A stretch of DNA of 64,000 nucleotides from Erysipelotrichaceae bacterium (GTDB lineage: Bacteria; Bacillota_I; Bacilli_A; Erysipelotrichales; Erysipelotrichaceae), in assembly GCA_017405675.1 (NCBI GenBank), contig JAFRAB010000032.1, positions 62,001 through 126,000 on the forward strand, in the 5' to 3' direction. Numbering within the stretch: the first letter of the stretch is position 1; every line of letters begins with the position of its first letter. A model generated the notes under the pieces. That model was not told the origin of the DNA. It did not search any database and saw only the letters and a program-made list of their open reading frames with translations. This document shows positions 16,430-24,225 of the stretch, in pieces. Position numbers and translations under genes: made by a program.

Positions 16430-17197
16430 TTAAATCTCAATTTCCAGCGATACCCCTACTTCCCTGATCGGCACAACCCTGCTCAGGGCTATTTTGGCTT
16501 TCAGATCAGTACAGTGACACGGATAAACTACTTCTATATCTTCATGGGCAAAATAATCAGCGACCTCTTTATTGAGCTTCTCATTATCCAGCATGTGGAA
16601 TCCTCCGATGATCCCCTTAATATGATTTATTCCTGTTACCTTTTTACTGTACTCACAGATATTTATAATACCGCTGTGAGAACAGCCGGTAATTATGAAG
16701 ATTCCGTCTGTATCTTTATAAACCACAGCTGTATCATCATGCAGTTCATCATCTTCAAGCGGATCAACCTTCTGCCAGTTTCTTTCTATTTCTCCCAGAA
16801 AAACCAGTTTTTCGGTAATGTTTACAGGATTTACTGACAAGCACAGTTCAAAGTTATCATTAAGCCGTTCAAATTTCACCGGCATCGATATATCAAGGCC
16901 TTTATATTCCTTATCATCTGCAGCATTCGGATGTGCAAACAGTCTTATCTTCTGCTTAAGATCATGCAGATAAGCCAGTCCGCCGGTATGATCATTATGC
17001 CCATGTGAAATCACTACGGTATCAACCGTACTGAAATCTATTCCCATTTTCTCCCCGTTAATTCTGAAAACATCGGAATACCCGGTATCAAACAGTATCC
17101 TATGCCCATCCTCTTCAATAAAAAGAGATAAAGCAGGTTCTGCCAGATAGTAATGGTCAATGATTGAATTGTTGTCAGCCAAAACAGTTATTTTCAT
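16430..17197 (-). CDS. MBL-fold metallo-hydrolase
   Basis: This 255-residue protein has the metallo-beta-lactamase fold motif SHGHNDHTGG (residues about 65-75). A later metal ligand lies in ITGCSHSGI (about 170) and another in IGGFHML (about 200), with PCHCTDLKA near the C-terminus. It resembles the family annotated as dihydropterin-ribofuranosyl-aminobenzene-phosphate synthase-like, whose in vivo role is usually unknown. There is no ribosome binding site before the ATG. Instead TGTTATAAT, an extended -10, lies 6 nt before it, suggesting a leaderless mRNA. Convergent with the nucleoside hydrolase operon. Confidence 0.85.
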   Translation of the reverse strand: MKITVLADNNSIIDHYYLAEPALSLFIEEDGHRILFDTGYSDVFRINGEKMGIDFSTVDTVVISHGHNDHTGGLAYLHDLKQKIRLFAHPNAADDKEYKGLDISMPVKFERLNDNFELCLSVNPVNITEKLVFLGEIERNWQKVDPLEDDELHDDTAVVYKDTDGIFIITGCSHSGIINICEYSKKVTGINHIKGIIGGFHMLDNEKLNKEVADYFAHEDIEVVYPCHCTDLKAKIALSRVVPIREVGVSLEIEI

Positions 17198-17202
17198 GTT
17201 TT

Positions 17203-17211
17203 TATTATAAC
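17203..17211 (-). promoter_or_regulatory. Extended -10 of a probable leaderless transcript (MBL gene)
   Basis: The minus strand reads TGTTATAAT and then AAAAAC before the ATG at 17197. The 6-nt gap puts the expected transcription start at the start codon, and no Shine-Dalgarno sequence is present. Confidence 0.55.
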
Positions 17212-17255
17212 AGAATTAGTTTATAATAATTGTACTTATTAAGGAGGTTTTTATT

Positions 17256-19166
17256 ATGGCAGAAAACTTGACGGATCAGGAATTGGTCAGAAGACAGAAG
17301 ATGGAAGAACTTCGTGCCAAGGGCATTGATCCTTTCGGCCATGCCTATACACGTACCCACCACTCCCGGCAGCTGCATCAGCTGTTTGGCGATAAAACCA
17401 AGGAAGAATTAGAAGAAATCGGCGAACATGTTTCCATAGCAGGCCGTATCATGTCCAAAAGAAGAATGGGCAAAATCGGCTTCATGCACCTGCTTGACCG
17501 TGACGGTCAGATTCAGGTCGTTGTCAACAAGGGAACTGTTGGTGATGAAGTATATGAAATATTCAAAGCCAGCGATATCGGCGATATCATCGGCATTGAA
17601 GGAAATGTTGTCAAAACCGATTCCGGTGAACTCTCAGTAAAAGCTGATAAATACACACATCTTTCAAAAGCATTAAGGCCGCTGCCTGAAAAGTTCCACG
17701 GTCTTACCGACAAGGAAGAAAGATTCAGAAGAAGATATGTTGACCTCATCATGAACGAAGACGCCAGAAGAATTGCCTTTACACGTCCGAAGATCATCAG
17801 ATCAATTCAGCGTTATTTTGATAATCTCGGTCTAATCGAAGTCGAAACACCGGTACTGAACACTATACTGGGAGGTGCCAATGCCAGACCATTTGTTACT
17901 CACCACAACACACTGGATGTTGACATGTATCTCAGAATAGCCACTGAATTACCGTTAAAGAGACTTATCGTCGGCGGGCTGGAAGGCGTTTATGAAATAG
18001 GCCGTCTGTTCAGAAACGAAGGCATGGATACCATGCACAATCCGGAATTCACAACAATTGAATTCTACGTAGCATATTCCGACATGTATGGCATGATGGA
18101 TATGGCTGAGGGCATGTTTGAAACAGTAGCTACCGAAGTTCTGGGAACTACTGAAATAACCTATCAGGGCAAACAGATTTCATTAAAGGGGCCATTTAAG
18201 AGAGTAACAATGGTTGATGCCATCAAGGAATACAGCGGTGTTGACTTCCATCAGATAAATACTGATGAAGAAGCCGTTGCTCTGGCTAAAGAACATGAAA
18301 TCGAATTACTGGAACACGAAAAGAATTACGGACATGTAATCGAGAAATTCTTTGACAAGTATGTTGAAGAGAATCTGATACAGCCTACATTTGTATACAG
18401 CTATCCTCTGGAAATTTCTCCATTGGCTAAGAAAAATGCAGAAGATCCAAGATTTACTGACCGTTTCGAATTATTCATCGACGGTCATGAATATGGCAAT
18501 GCTTTCTCAGAACTTAATGACCCAATCGACCAGAAAGCCAGATTCCAGGCTCAGGTCGATGAAAAGAACAAAGGTAATGATGAAGCCACAGAGATGGATA
18601 TTGATTATGTAGAAGCTCTGGAATACGGCCTGCCTCCAACAGGCGGTATGGGTATCGGTATTGACAGACTGGTAATGCTTCTGACAGATGCAGATACCAT
18701 CAGAGAAGTTCTGTTATTCCCTACCATGAAACCAGTTGGTACATCTGCAGTAAAGCGTGTAGCCGCTCCTTCAGGAAAGCCTGAAGTCATCGATTTCTCC
18801 AATGTTGAGGTTGAACCTCTGTTTGAAGACCAGGTTGATTTTGAAACTTTCAGTAAGTCTGATTTCCGTGTCGTAAAAGTCAAGGACTGCACAGAAGTTC
18901 CTAAGAGCAAGAAACTGCTGCAGTTCGTTCTTGATGATGGTTCCGGAACAGACCGTATCATCCTGTCAGGCATCAAGGAATACTATGAGCCTGAGGAACT
19001 GATCGGCAAAACATGTGTGGCCATTGTCAATCTCCCTCCTAGAAAGATGATGGGAATTGATTCCTGCGGCATGCTGATCTCAGCAGTACACAGTGTTGAA
19101 GGCGAAAAGAAACTGAATCTGCTGATGGTCGATCCGCATATTCCTGCAGGAGCAAAGCTTTATTAA
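17256..19166 (+). CDS. lysS: Lysyl-tRNA synthetase with C-terminal tRNA-binding domain
   Basis: This 636-residue class II synthetase is longer than the usual roughly 490-510. Residues 1-500 are the standard LysRS: an N-terminal OB-fold anticodon-binding domain (about 55-145) and the catalytic core with motif 2 ([14 protein letters not shown]) and motif 3 ([14 protein letters not shown]). A linker follows. Residues about 532-636 form a second OB-fold like the MetRS C-terminal/EMAPII/Trbp111 domain ([29 protein letters not shown]). It charges tRNA-Lys in the cytoplasm. It has an AAGGAGG site, and no T-box leader is seen in the 58-bp gap upstream. Confidence 0.97.
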   Translation: MAENLTDQELVRRQKMEELRAKGIDPFGHAYTRTHHSRQLHQLFGDKTKEELEEIGEHVSIAGRIMSKRRMGKIGFMHLLDRDGQIQVVVNKGTVGDEVYEIFKASDIGDIIGIEGNVVKTDSGELSVKADKYTHLSKALRPLPEKFHGLTDKEERFRRRYVDLIMNEDARRIAFTRPKIIRSIQRYFDNLGLIEVETPVLNTILGGANARPFVTHHNTLDVDMYLRIATELPLKRLIVGGLEGVYEIGRLFRNEGMDTMHNPEFTTIEFYVAYSDMYGMMDMAEGMFETVATEVLGTTEITYQGKQISLKGPFKRVTMVDAIKEYSGVDFHQINTDEEAVALAKEHEIELLEHEKNYGHVIEKFFDKYVEENLIQPTFVYSYPLEISPLAKKNAEDPRFTDRFELFIDGHEYGNAFSELNDPIDQKARFQAQVDEKNKGNDEATEMDIDYVEALEYGLPPTGGMGIGIDRLVMLLTDADTIREVLLFPTMKPVGTSAVKRVAAPSGKPEVIDFSNVEVEPLFEDQVDFETFSKSDFRVVKVKDCTEVPKSKKLLQFVLDDGSGTDRIILSGIKEYYEPEELIGKTCVAIVNLPPRKMMGIDSCGMLISAVHSVEGEKKLNLLMVDPHIPAGAKLY

Positions 19167-19172
19167 GACGCA

Positions 19173-19206
19173 AAAACCAGAGATTGATTTCTCTGGTTTT
19201 ATTTTT
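19173..19206. terminator. Terminator after lysS
   Basis: An 11-bp perfect stem AAAACCAGAGA/TCTCTGGTTTT followed by ATTTTTCT. It can act in both directions between convergent genes. Confidence 0.87.
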
Positions 19207-19219
19207 CTCTATGAGAACT

Positions 19220-20455
19220 TTACTCACTCAATATTCCCTGTGCGCAGCTGTAAGCTGTTGATAGTGCGATCTGCAGATTGAATCCTCCGGTCAGAGCATC
19301 AACATCAAGCACCTCTCCAATAAAGTAAAGGCTTTCGCACAGTTTTGATTCCATAGTCTTCGGATCGATCTCATTTACATCCACACCCCCGGATGTCACA
19401 ATGCCCTTATCGATATCTTCCAGTCCCTGATAAGACAGGCGGAAGTGTTTGAGGTCGTTTAACAGCTGATGTCTTGTTTCCTTTGTCAGGGAATGTAAAG
19501 GTATTTCAGGATCTGTATCCGTATTCTCAATAAAGAATTCGATGATCTCTCTTGGCAACAGTGTCGTAAGCAGATACCTGATATCCCTGTTAGGACTTCC
19601 CTGGATCTCTCTGAGCAGACGATTATCCAGTTTTTTATCATCCAATGCCGGTTTGAAGTCAAGATACAGTGCCACATCGGTTTCTCTGTTGATCAGGGAT
19701 GACATACTTAAGACGATCGGACCGGTTATGCACCCTTTCAGAAATTCCATATCGCCGAAGATCGTCTTTCTGAAATGATCATTTTCCGCAGTCAGAGAGA
19801 CGTTTTTCAATGTCATCTTCAGCATGTCATTACTGACAGTTTCTTTTATCCTGATCGGACACAATGCGCTTTTCAGTTCCGTGATCTTATGACCAAACTG
19901 TTTTGCATAGATATAGCCATCTCCTGTTGAACCAGTTAAAGGATAAGACTTTCCGCCGGTGGCGATGACAAGCTTATCGGCGATATATCGCTGGTCCCTG
20001 GTGAAGACGACGAAGTTACCGTCTTTCTTTTCAATCTTCATGACTTTCTGATCGAAACGGATATCAACTTTCTTTTTTCTACATTCTGTAACCAGACAGT
20101 CGATGATATCGGCAGACCTGTCAGAAACAGGAAAGACTCTGTTTCCTCTTTCAGTCTTAAGCGGACAGCCATGTCCGTTGAAAAAGTCTATCGTATCTGA
20201 AGGCTTGAAGCGGTTTATCGCTCCATAAAGAAATTTAGGGTTTCTGATGACATTCTGAATGAAACCTTTTGTATCACAGTTATTTGTGATGTTGCATCTT
20301 CCCTTGCCGGAGATATACATCTTCCTTCCTGCTTTCAGATTGGAATCCAGTAATATCACTTCATGATCTTCGTCGGCACAATTAAGTGCGAAAAACAATC
20401 CGGAAGCTCCGGCACCGATACATACGATCTTCATTTTTCTTATTACATTGCCCAT
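19220..20455 (-). CDS. HI0933/YhiN-family FAD-dependent oxidoreductase
   Basis: This 411-residue flavoprotein has an N-terminal dinucleotide-binding motif (IGAGASGLFFALNC) and then GRKMYISGKGRCNITN, the hallmark of the HI0933 family. It also has ATGGKSYPLTGSTGDGY (about 165-180) and a C-terminal GEVLDVDALTGGFNLQIA. Members bind FAD, and the substrate is generally unknown. The start at 20455 follows a weak GGTGA site directly after the DUF1836 stop. An internal ATG (MKIVC) is an alternative. It is translated 10 bp after the regulator gene, so the two are probably cotranscribed. Confidence 0.88.
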   Translation of the reverse strand: MGNVIRKMKIVCIGAGASGLFFALNCADEDHEVILLDSNLKAGRKMYISGKGRCNITNNCDTKGFIQNVIRNPKFLYGAINRFKPSDTIDFFNGHGCPLKTERGNRVFPVSDRSADIIDCLVTECRKKKVDIRFDQKVMKIEKKDGNFVVFTRDQRYIADKLVIATGGKSYPLTGSTGDGYIYAKQFGHKITELKSALCPIRIKETVSNDMLKMTLKNVSLTAENDHFRKTIFGDMEFLKGCITGPIVLSMSSLINRETDVALYLDFKPALDDKKLDNRLLREIQGSPNRDIRYLLTTLLPREIIEFFIENTDTDPEIPLHSLTKETRHQLLNDLKHFRLSYQGLEDIDKGIVTSGGVDVNEIDPKTMESKLCESLYFIGEVLDVDALTGGFNLQIALSTAYSCAQGILSE

Positions 20456-20465
20456 TCTTATTCAC

Positions 20466-20957
20466 CTATTGGTCCGTTGTCATGAACTCGCCTATCCGTA
20501 CATTCAGATAAATCTGATGTACAACAGCGGAAACGATGGTATTTACCAGATGCTTCCGTCCATTCTTCTCCCGGATCCTGTCATTCTTTTCATTACGGAA
20601 GATATCATGCAGTCTTTTGTTGAAAGTATCCGCAAAGTAGCTGTATGCCCTTTCCGTTTCACAGATTTCAGTCTGTTTTTCCAATAAAGCCTTAAGGTCT
20701 TCCAGGGCAATAACGCTTTTGGTAAGAGTTATAAACAGAAGACTGGCTATCTGATCTCGATAATACAGTTTCTTTACAGGATTAGCCACAAGGTCATGTT
20801 TGACATAATTTGAAATCATGGAGTTTGTAATTGAAAACTCCAGTTCATCTTTAAAACATTCATTTATATACTTTGATACCTGATCGAGATACAGTCCTAC
20901 ATTTGGTATTTCCCTGTATGTAGGAAGTGTGAACGTCATTATTCTTTCTCTTTCCAT
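20466..20957 (-). CDS. DUF1836 helix-turn-helix-like regulator
   Basis: This 163-residue protein belongs to the DUF1836 family by the pattern LPTYREIPNVGLYLDQVSKY ... ITNSMISNYVKHDLV ... KLYYRDQIASLLFI, which resembles a MerR-like winged helix. A DNA-binding role is likely but not proven. I chose the ATG at 20957 because TGGAGGA lies 5 nt upstream. Two more upstream ATG codons are in frame but lack such a site. It is divergent from the HlyIII gene, with two similar inverted repeats in the shared region, which fits autoregulation. Confidence 0.8.
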   Translation of the reverse strand: MERERIMTFTLPTYREIPNVGLYLDQVSKYINECFKDELEFSITNSMISNYVKHDLVANPVKKLYYRDQIASLLFITLTKSVIALEDLKALLEKQTEICETERAYSYFADTFNKRLHDIFRNEKNDRIREKNGRKHLVNTIVSAVVHQIYLNVRIGEFMTTDQ

Positions 20958-20969
20958 ATTTTCCTCCAT

Positions 20970-20986
20970 AGGTTTTTTATAAACCT
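20970..20986. promoter_or_regulatory. Inverted repeat AGGTTT-N5-AAACCT (operator candidate 1)
   Basis: The 17-bp repeat AGGTTTTTTATAAACCT is perfect in its outer 6 bp. It lies 13-29 bp upstream of the DUF1836 start codon. A second repeat with the same arms and length lies at 21027-21043. Confidence 0.5.
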
Positions 20987-21026
20987 TTGACAAGATATCT
21001 AAAACATTGTATATTCTTATTAAGAG

Positions 21027-21043
21027 AGGTTATTGAAAAACCT
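21027..21043. promoter_or_regulatory. Inverted repeat AGGTT-N7-AACCT (operator candidate 2)
   Basis: AGGTTATTGAAAAACCT shares 12 of 17 positions or more with the repeat at 20970-20986, and both are followed by TT and AC. It contains the -35 hexamer TTGAAA of the HlyIII promoter, a good position for repression. Confidence 0.5.
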
Positions 21044-21062
21044 TTCACGGGTTTATTATATT
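21033..21062 (+). promoter_or_regulatory. SigA-type promoter of the HlyIII gene
   Basis: TTGAAA (21033-21038), an 18-nt spacer and TATATT (21057-21062). The start of transcription would fall about 28 nt before the coding region. Confidence 0.6.
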
Positions 21063-21096
21063 ACTGTTTTGGTTATAATACAAGGAGGTGAAAACA

Positions 21097-21780
21097 TTGA
21101 AAGAACTGACTATCAGACAGCTTAACCGCTTATCCGATAAGCCTTTCTTTTCAGTGAAGGACCCAATCAGTGCCCTAACACATCTTATCGGATTCATTGT
21201 TTCCGTTATCCTGACACCAGTACTGTTTATCAAAGCATCTTATTCCCTGTATACGGTAGCAGATCTGATTGCTCTGACAGTATATCGTCTCAGTGTAAGC
21301 CTGCTCTATCGGGCATCTACGGCCTATCATACCTTTATACTTCCCGGCAGAGCCGCCAGGATACTGAAGAAATTTGACCACATGAGCGTATTTGTCATGA
21401 TTGCCGGCACCTATACACCTGTATGTCTGATCTTAATGGACAGAAAAGCCGGTATACCATTGATGATGGCAGTATGGATCGTAGCTGCTGCAGGAATGAT
21501 GGTTAAAGCCTTCTGGGTCTATTGCCCTAAATATGTGTCTTCAATAATATATATCGCAATGGGCTGGGCTGCTTTATTCAAAATCAGAACCATTCGGGCA
21601 GCACTGGGACCTGGAGCCTTCACCCTGCTGCTTACCGGAGGTATATTCTACACCGTCGGCGGCATCATATATGCTCTGAAAATACGCTTTAATGATGACT
21701 GGAGTGAACATGAGATCTTCCATCTGCTAATATTATTAGGCTCTATATGTCATTACATTCTCATCTTTACCGCAGTATAA
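21097..21780 (+). CDS. Hemolysin III / YqfA-like (PAQR superfamily) membrane protein
   Basis: The 227-residue seven-segment membrane protein has the family pattern. ALTHLIGF carries the first His, then come ASTAYHTF, FDHMSVFVMIAGTYTPV and a C-terminal SEHEIFHLLILLGSICHY with clustered His residues that bind metal in PAQR-type proteins. Its role in bacteria is unclear despite the haemolysin name. I chose the TTG at 21097, 6 nt after AAGGAGGTG. A GTG at 21088 overlaps that site and is less likely. It is divergent from the DUF1836 regulator. Confidence 0.88.
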   Translation: MKELTIRQLNRLSDKPFFSVKDPISALTHLIGFIVSVILTPVLFIKASYSLYTVADLIALTVYRLSVSLLYRASTAYHTFILPGRAARILKKFDHMSVFVMIAGTYTPVCLILMDRKAGIPLMMAVWIVAAAGMMVKAFWVYCPKYVSSIIYIAMGWAALFKIRTIRAALGPGAFTLLLTGGIFYTVGGIIYALKIRFNDDWSEHEIFHLLILLGSICHYILIFTAV

Positions 21781-21803
21781 AAGGACCTTACGGTCCTTTT
21801 TTA
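21779..21803. terminator. Bidirectional terminator HlyIII / nitroreductase
   Basis: Stem AAAAGGACC/GGTCCTTTT with loop TTAC and further T residues. Confidence 0.85.
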
Positions 21804-22628
21804 TAATCCTTCTTCCTCTACAAACTTGTAGAAATCTTTTTCGGCCTGCTTGTCCTTTTCGGAAATGGTTCCTACCGGCATGGCATAGAAGACAAATTCT
21901 TCTTCACCATCCAAGCCGAAAGCCTTATCAGCACAAGGTCCGTCAACAGCACCCAATGCACAGCCACCCAAACCAATGGAAGTTGCTGAAAGATAGACGT
22001 TTTCAGTAACATGTCCGGCATCAGCCATGCACATTCTGTGAGCATAGATACCGTATCTCCATTCAGCACGGTAGCATACAAAACTGTAGTAGAATACCAC
22101 ATTGGCTTTTTCAGCCCACTTCTGTCCCTGTAATGATTCAGTAATAAAAGGTTTAAGATCACCATCTTCTTTAAGGCACTCAATATGATGCTTCATAGGT
22201 AGATAATGATAAAGTCCGTCCTTCAATCCTTCAACGTTCTGAATAGTCATGTATACTTCAAAAGGATGTCTTGCCCCGCCGGCAGGTACCGTTCTTAAAG
22301 TCGCATATGACTTACCTCTTATCTCCTTGACGCCCTGAGAACACCACAGCAGATATGATAACTGCAGAATATTCATCTTTTCCTGTGTATAGACACGGTG
22401 AGACTGACGGCTGTTGATGACATGCAGAAAATCATTGTCTATATCAAGATCAGTAAAATTCAGCGGCAGGGCGATTGATGTTTCACACATTGGAGCCTTT
22501 ACCAGCGGCGGCTGAGGCTTCTTAAGTTCCTGGTCTGTCTTATAACCTTCATAATGTTCCAGTCCCGGATGCATTTTCTGTCTGCCGATCCTGGTCAGTT
22601 CCTTTATTTCCTTTTCTGTTAATGCCAT
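21801..22628 (-). CDS. SagB/ThcOx-type nitroreductase family protein
   Basis: This 275-residue protein has the nitroreductase FMN-binding pattern of the SagB subgroup. RQSHRVYTQEKMNILQLSYLLW and TVPAGGARHPFEVYM lie in the first half, and GHVTENVYLSATSIGLGGCALGAVD forms the C-terminal core. SagB-type oxidases make azoles in modified peptides when encoded with SagC/SagD, but no such partners or precursor peptide are nearby. A general flavin-dependent reductase is therefore more likely. A single gene with an AAAGAGGTAATC site upstream. Confidence 0.85.
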   Translation of the reverse strand: MALTEKEIKELTRIGRQKMHPGLEHYEGYKTDQELKKPQPPLVKAPMCETSIALPLNFTDLDIDNDFLHVINSRQSHRVYTQEKMNILQLSYLLWCSQGVKEIRGKSYATLRTVPAGGARHPFEVYMTIQNVEGLKDGLYHYLPMKHHIECLKEDGDLKPFITESLQGQKWAEKANVVFYYSFVCYRAEWRYGIYAHRMCMADAGHVTENVYLSATSIGLGGCALGAVDGPCADKAFGLDGEEEFVFYAMPVGTISEKDKQAEKDFYKFVEEEGL

Positions 22629-22761
22629 TATTGATTACCTCTTTCTTTTTACTAAGTATACAATGTTATACCAAACTATTGAATCAAATCGCTCAGTACT
22701 ACCATTGTTTTTAGATATCATCCTCTAAATCACACAAATTAATGATATGATTATATTAGTA

Positions 22762-22790
22762 TTGATTAAAAAGACATTGTGGTTTACACT
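22762..22790 (+). promoter_or_regulatory. SigA-type promoter for the YgjV-like gene
   Basis: TTGATT, a 17-nt spacer and TACACT. The downstream palindrome AAGTTAACTT lies between this and the ribosome binding site. Confidence 0.5.
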
Positions 22791-22817
22791 GTTAAGTTAA
22801 CTTCAGGGAGGATTAAC

Positions 22818-23423
22818 ATGACTAAAGAACTATTAATTGAATTATTCGGATATCTCGGATCATTTCTGGTCCTGATCTCCTTTCTGATGACTTCTGTCTT
22901 CAAACTCAGAGTCATTAATACAATCGGCAGCGTCATTTTCATGACATACGCGCTGATCATCAAATCATACCCTACAGCTGTTATGAATTTCTGTCTGGTG
23001 CTGATAAACCTGCGCTTCCTGTGGAAAATGCGTCGGGGCAGCAAGGAATATGAATTCATAAAAGTCAATGGTGATGACAAATATCTGCATCATCTTCTGG
23101 ACAAGTATTATTCTGACATCAAGGTCTGTTTCCCGGGAATCAATATTGATCTGGAGAACGCCAACCGCTTCTATATCATCGGTCATGAGGGCAAACCTGT
23201 AGGCATCACTCTCGGCCATGAAAAAGACGGCAAAATGGAGATCCTTCTGGACTATTCTATTCCTGAATACCGTGATTTCAGTATCGGCCAGTTCCTTATT
23301 TCCAAACTGCCAAATGAAGGAATCTATACCCTTACTTATAACGGACCGGATGAAAATCATACAGCCTATCTCAACTCACTGGGATTCCAGAAAACTGAAA
23401 AGGGCTATGAAATGAAGCTGTAA
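22818..23423 (+). CDS. YgjV-like inner membrane protein with C-terminal GNAT-like domain
   Basis: The 201-residue product has three membrane segments in residues 1-75 (MTKELLIELFGYLGSFLVLI to RFLWKM), matching the YgjV family. A cytosolic half follows (about 80-201: YEFIKVNGDDKYLHHLL ... YRDFSIGQFLISKL ... YLNSLGFQKTEKGYEMKL). The NSLGFQKTEKGYEM ending is typical of GNAT acetyltransferases, though an acetyl-CoA loop is not clear. I chose the ATG at 22818 because AGGGAGGA is upstream. The function is unknown. A free-standing gene between a promoter and its own terminator. Confidence 0.75.
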   Translation: MTKELLIELFGYLGSFLVLISFLMTSVFKLRVINTIGSVIFMTYALIIKSYPTAVMNFCLVLINLRFLWKMRRGSKEYEFIKVNGDDKYLHHLLDKYYSDIKVCFPGINIDLENANRFYIIGHEGKPVGITLGHEKDGKMEILLDYSIPEYRDFSIGQFLISKLPNEGIYTLTYNGPDENHTAYLNSLGFQKTEKGYEMKL

Positions 23424-23450
23424 AACATCAGTTCAAACTGATGTTTTTTT
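23422..23450 (+). terminator. Terminator after YgjV-like gene
   Basis: Stem AACATCAGTT/AACTGATGTT followed by a T-run. Confidence 0.88.
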
Positions 23451-23482
23451 CTGTTTTCACAATATCCCTTTTTAACAATATA

Positions 23483-23511
23483 TTTATAATTTAAAAGTTA
23501 TGTGTTAAGAT
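23483..23511 (+). promoter_or_regulatory. Promoter of a probable leaderless lipoprotein transcript
   Basis: TTTATA, a 17-nt spacer and TAAGAT preceded by TGT (extended -10). Only 6 nt separate the -10 from the ATG at 23518, and there is no Shine-Dalgarno sequence. Confidence 0.5.
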
Positions 23512-23517
23512 TTTAGC

Positions 23518-24222
23518 ATGAAAAAACTGACCATCTTGCTGCTGGTTATTCTACTGTCAGGATGCAGTTCGTTCCACTCACACCAATGGGGAGAACCCAA
23601 TTACCAGCACCCTTCAACCTGCAGTATATGCGGAGAAACCAGAGGACTGCCTCTAGAGGCAGATTTTGACAATTACGAAATAACCGGCTTCATCAGTAAA
23701 GGAGAAGCTGTCAGATATATTACCTGCTGTGATGAAGAAGACCTTCCGGCTGAAGGTGTTTTTACTGTTGTCAGCCATGAAATTGTATCCTCAAAAGAGT
23801 CATTAGCAGCTGTAAACGGTTATAAGTGGCATATTGTCACAATGACCATTGATATTAACGACACCAACAGTAATGAATACGGCTTCCTATATAACTACTT
23901 CATAACAGACTTTTATGATATAGCTTCTTTTGAAATGTCCTATCATGCCAACGAAGCTGGCTCAAACAGTTTTACCGTAAACTATAATGGCCGGAATTAT
24001 GATAAATGTATCTGTCAGACAGTAACTTCATCTTCCAATTGGGTTGAAAATGAAGATTTGTATGCCAAAACAGTTACGATCATCATGAACATTCTGATTC
24101 CTGAAAATTATGACGGAATTGTAGTCGGTGTCAGAAACAGCGGCTTGGATACAGAAGGTAAATACCTGTTTAATGAGTATTATTCCCCGGACGATTTCAT
24201 CCTTTACAGACTGGAGGGTTAA
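23518..24222 (+). CDS. Lipoprotein of unknown function
   Basis: The 234-residue protein has a lipoprotein signal peptide: two lysines, a hydrophobic stretch, then the lipobox LLSGC with Cys at residue 16. Directly after it comes a short motif with HQW, HPSTCSICGETRGLP, seen in several Bacillota lipoproteins. The rest is beta-rich and unrecognised. It is anchored to the outer face of the membrane. The gene ends 3 bp before the LtaS-like gene, so a shared envelope role is likely. The start lacks a ribosome binding site and follows an extended -10 by 6 nt. Confidence 0.82.
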   Translation: MKKLTILLLVILLSGCSSFHSHQWGEPNYQHPSTCSICGETRGLPLEADFDNYEITGFISKGEAVRYITCCDEEDLPAEGVFTVVSHEIVSSKESLAAVNGYKWHIVTMTIDINDTNSNEYGFLYNYFITDFYDIASFEMSYHANEAGSNSFTVNYNGRNYDKCICQTVTSSSNWVENEDLYAKTVTIIMNILIPENYDGIVVGVRNSGLDTEGKYLFNEYYSPDDFILYRLEG

Positions 24223-24225
24223 CTG

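Noticed and set aside
17198..17255. T-box or other riboswitch before lysS
   Set aside because: The space is only 58 bp with no specifier loop or antiterminator stem.
21074..21079. TATAAT box just upstream of the HlyIII ribosome binding site
   Set aside because: Transcription would begin inside the Shine-Dalgarno sequence; the promoter at 21033-21062 is a better candidate.
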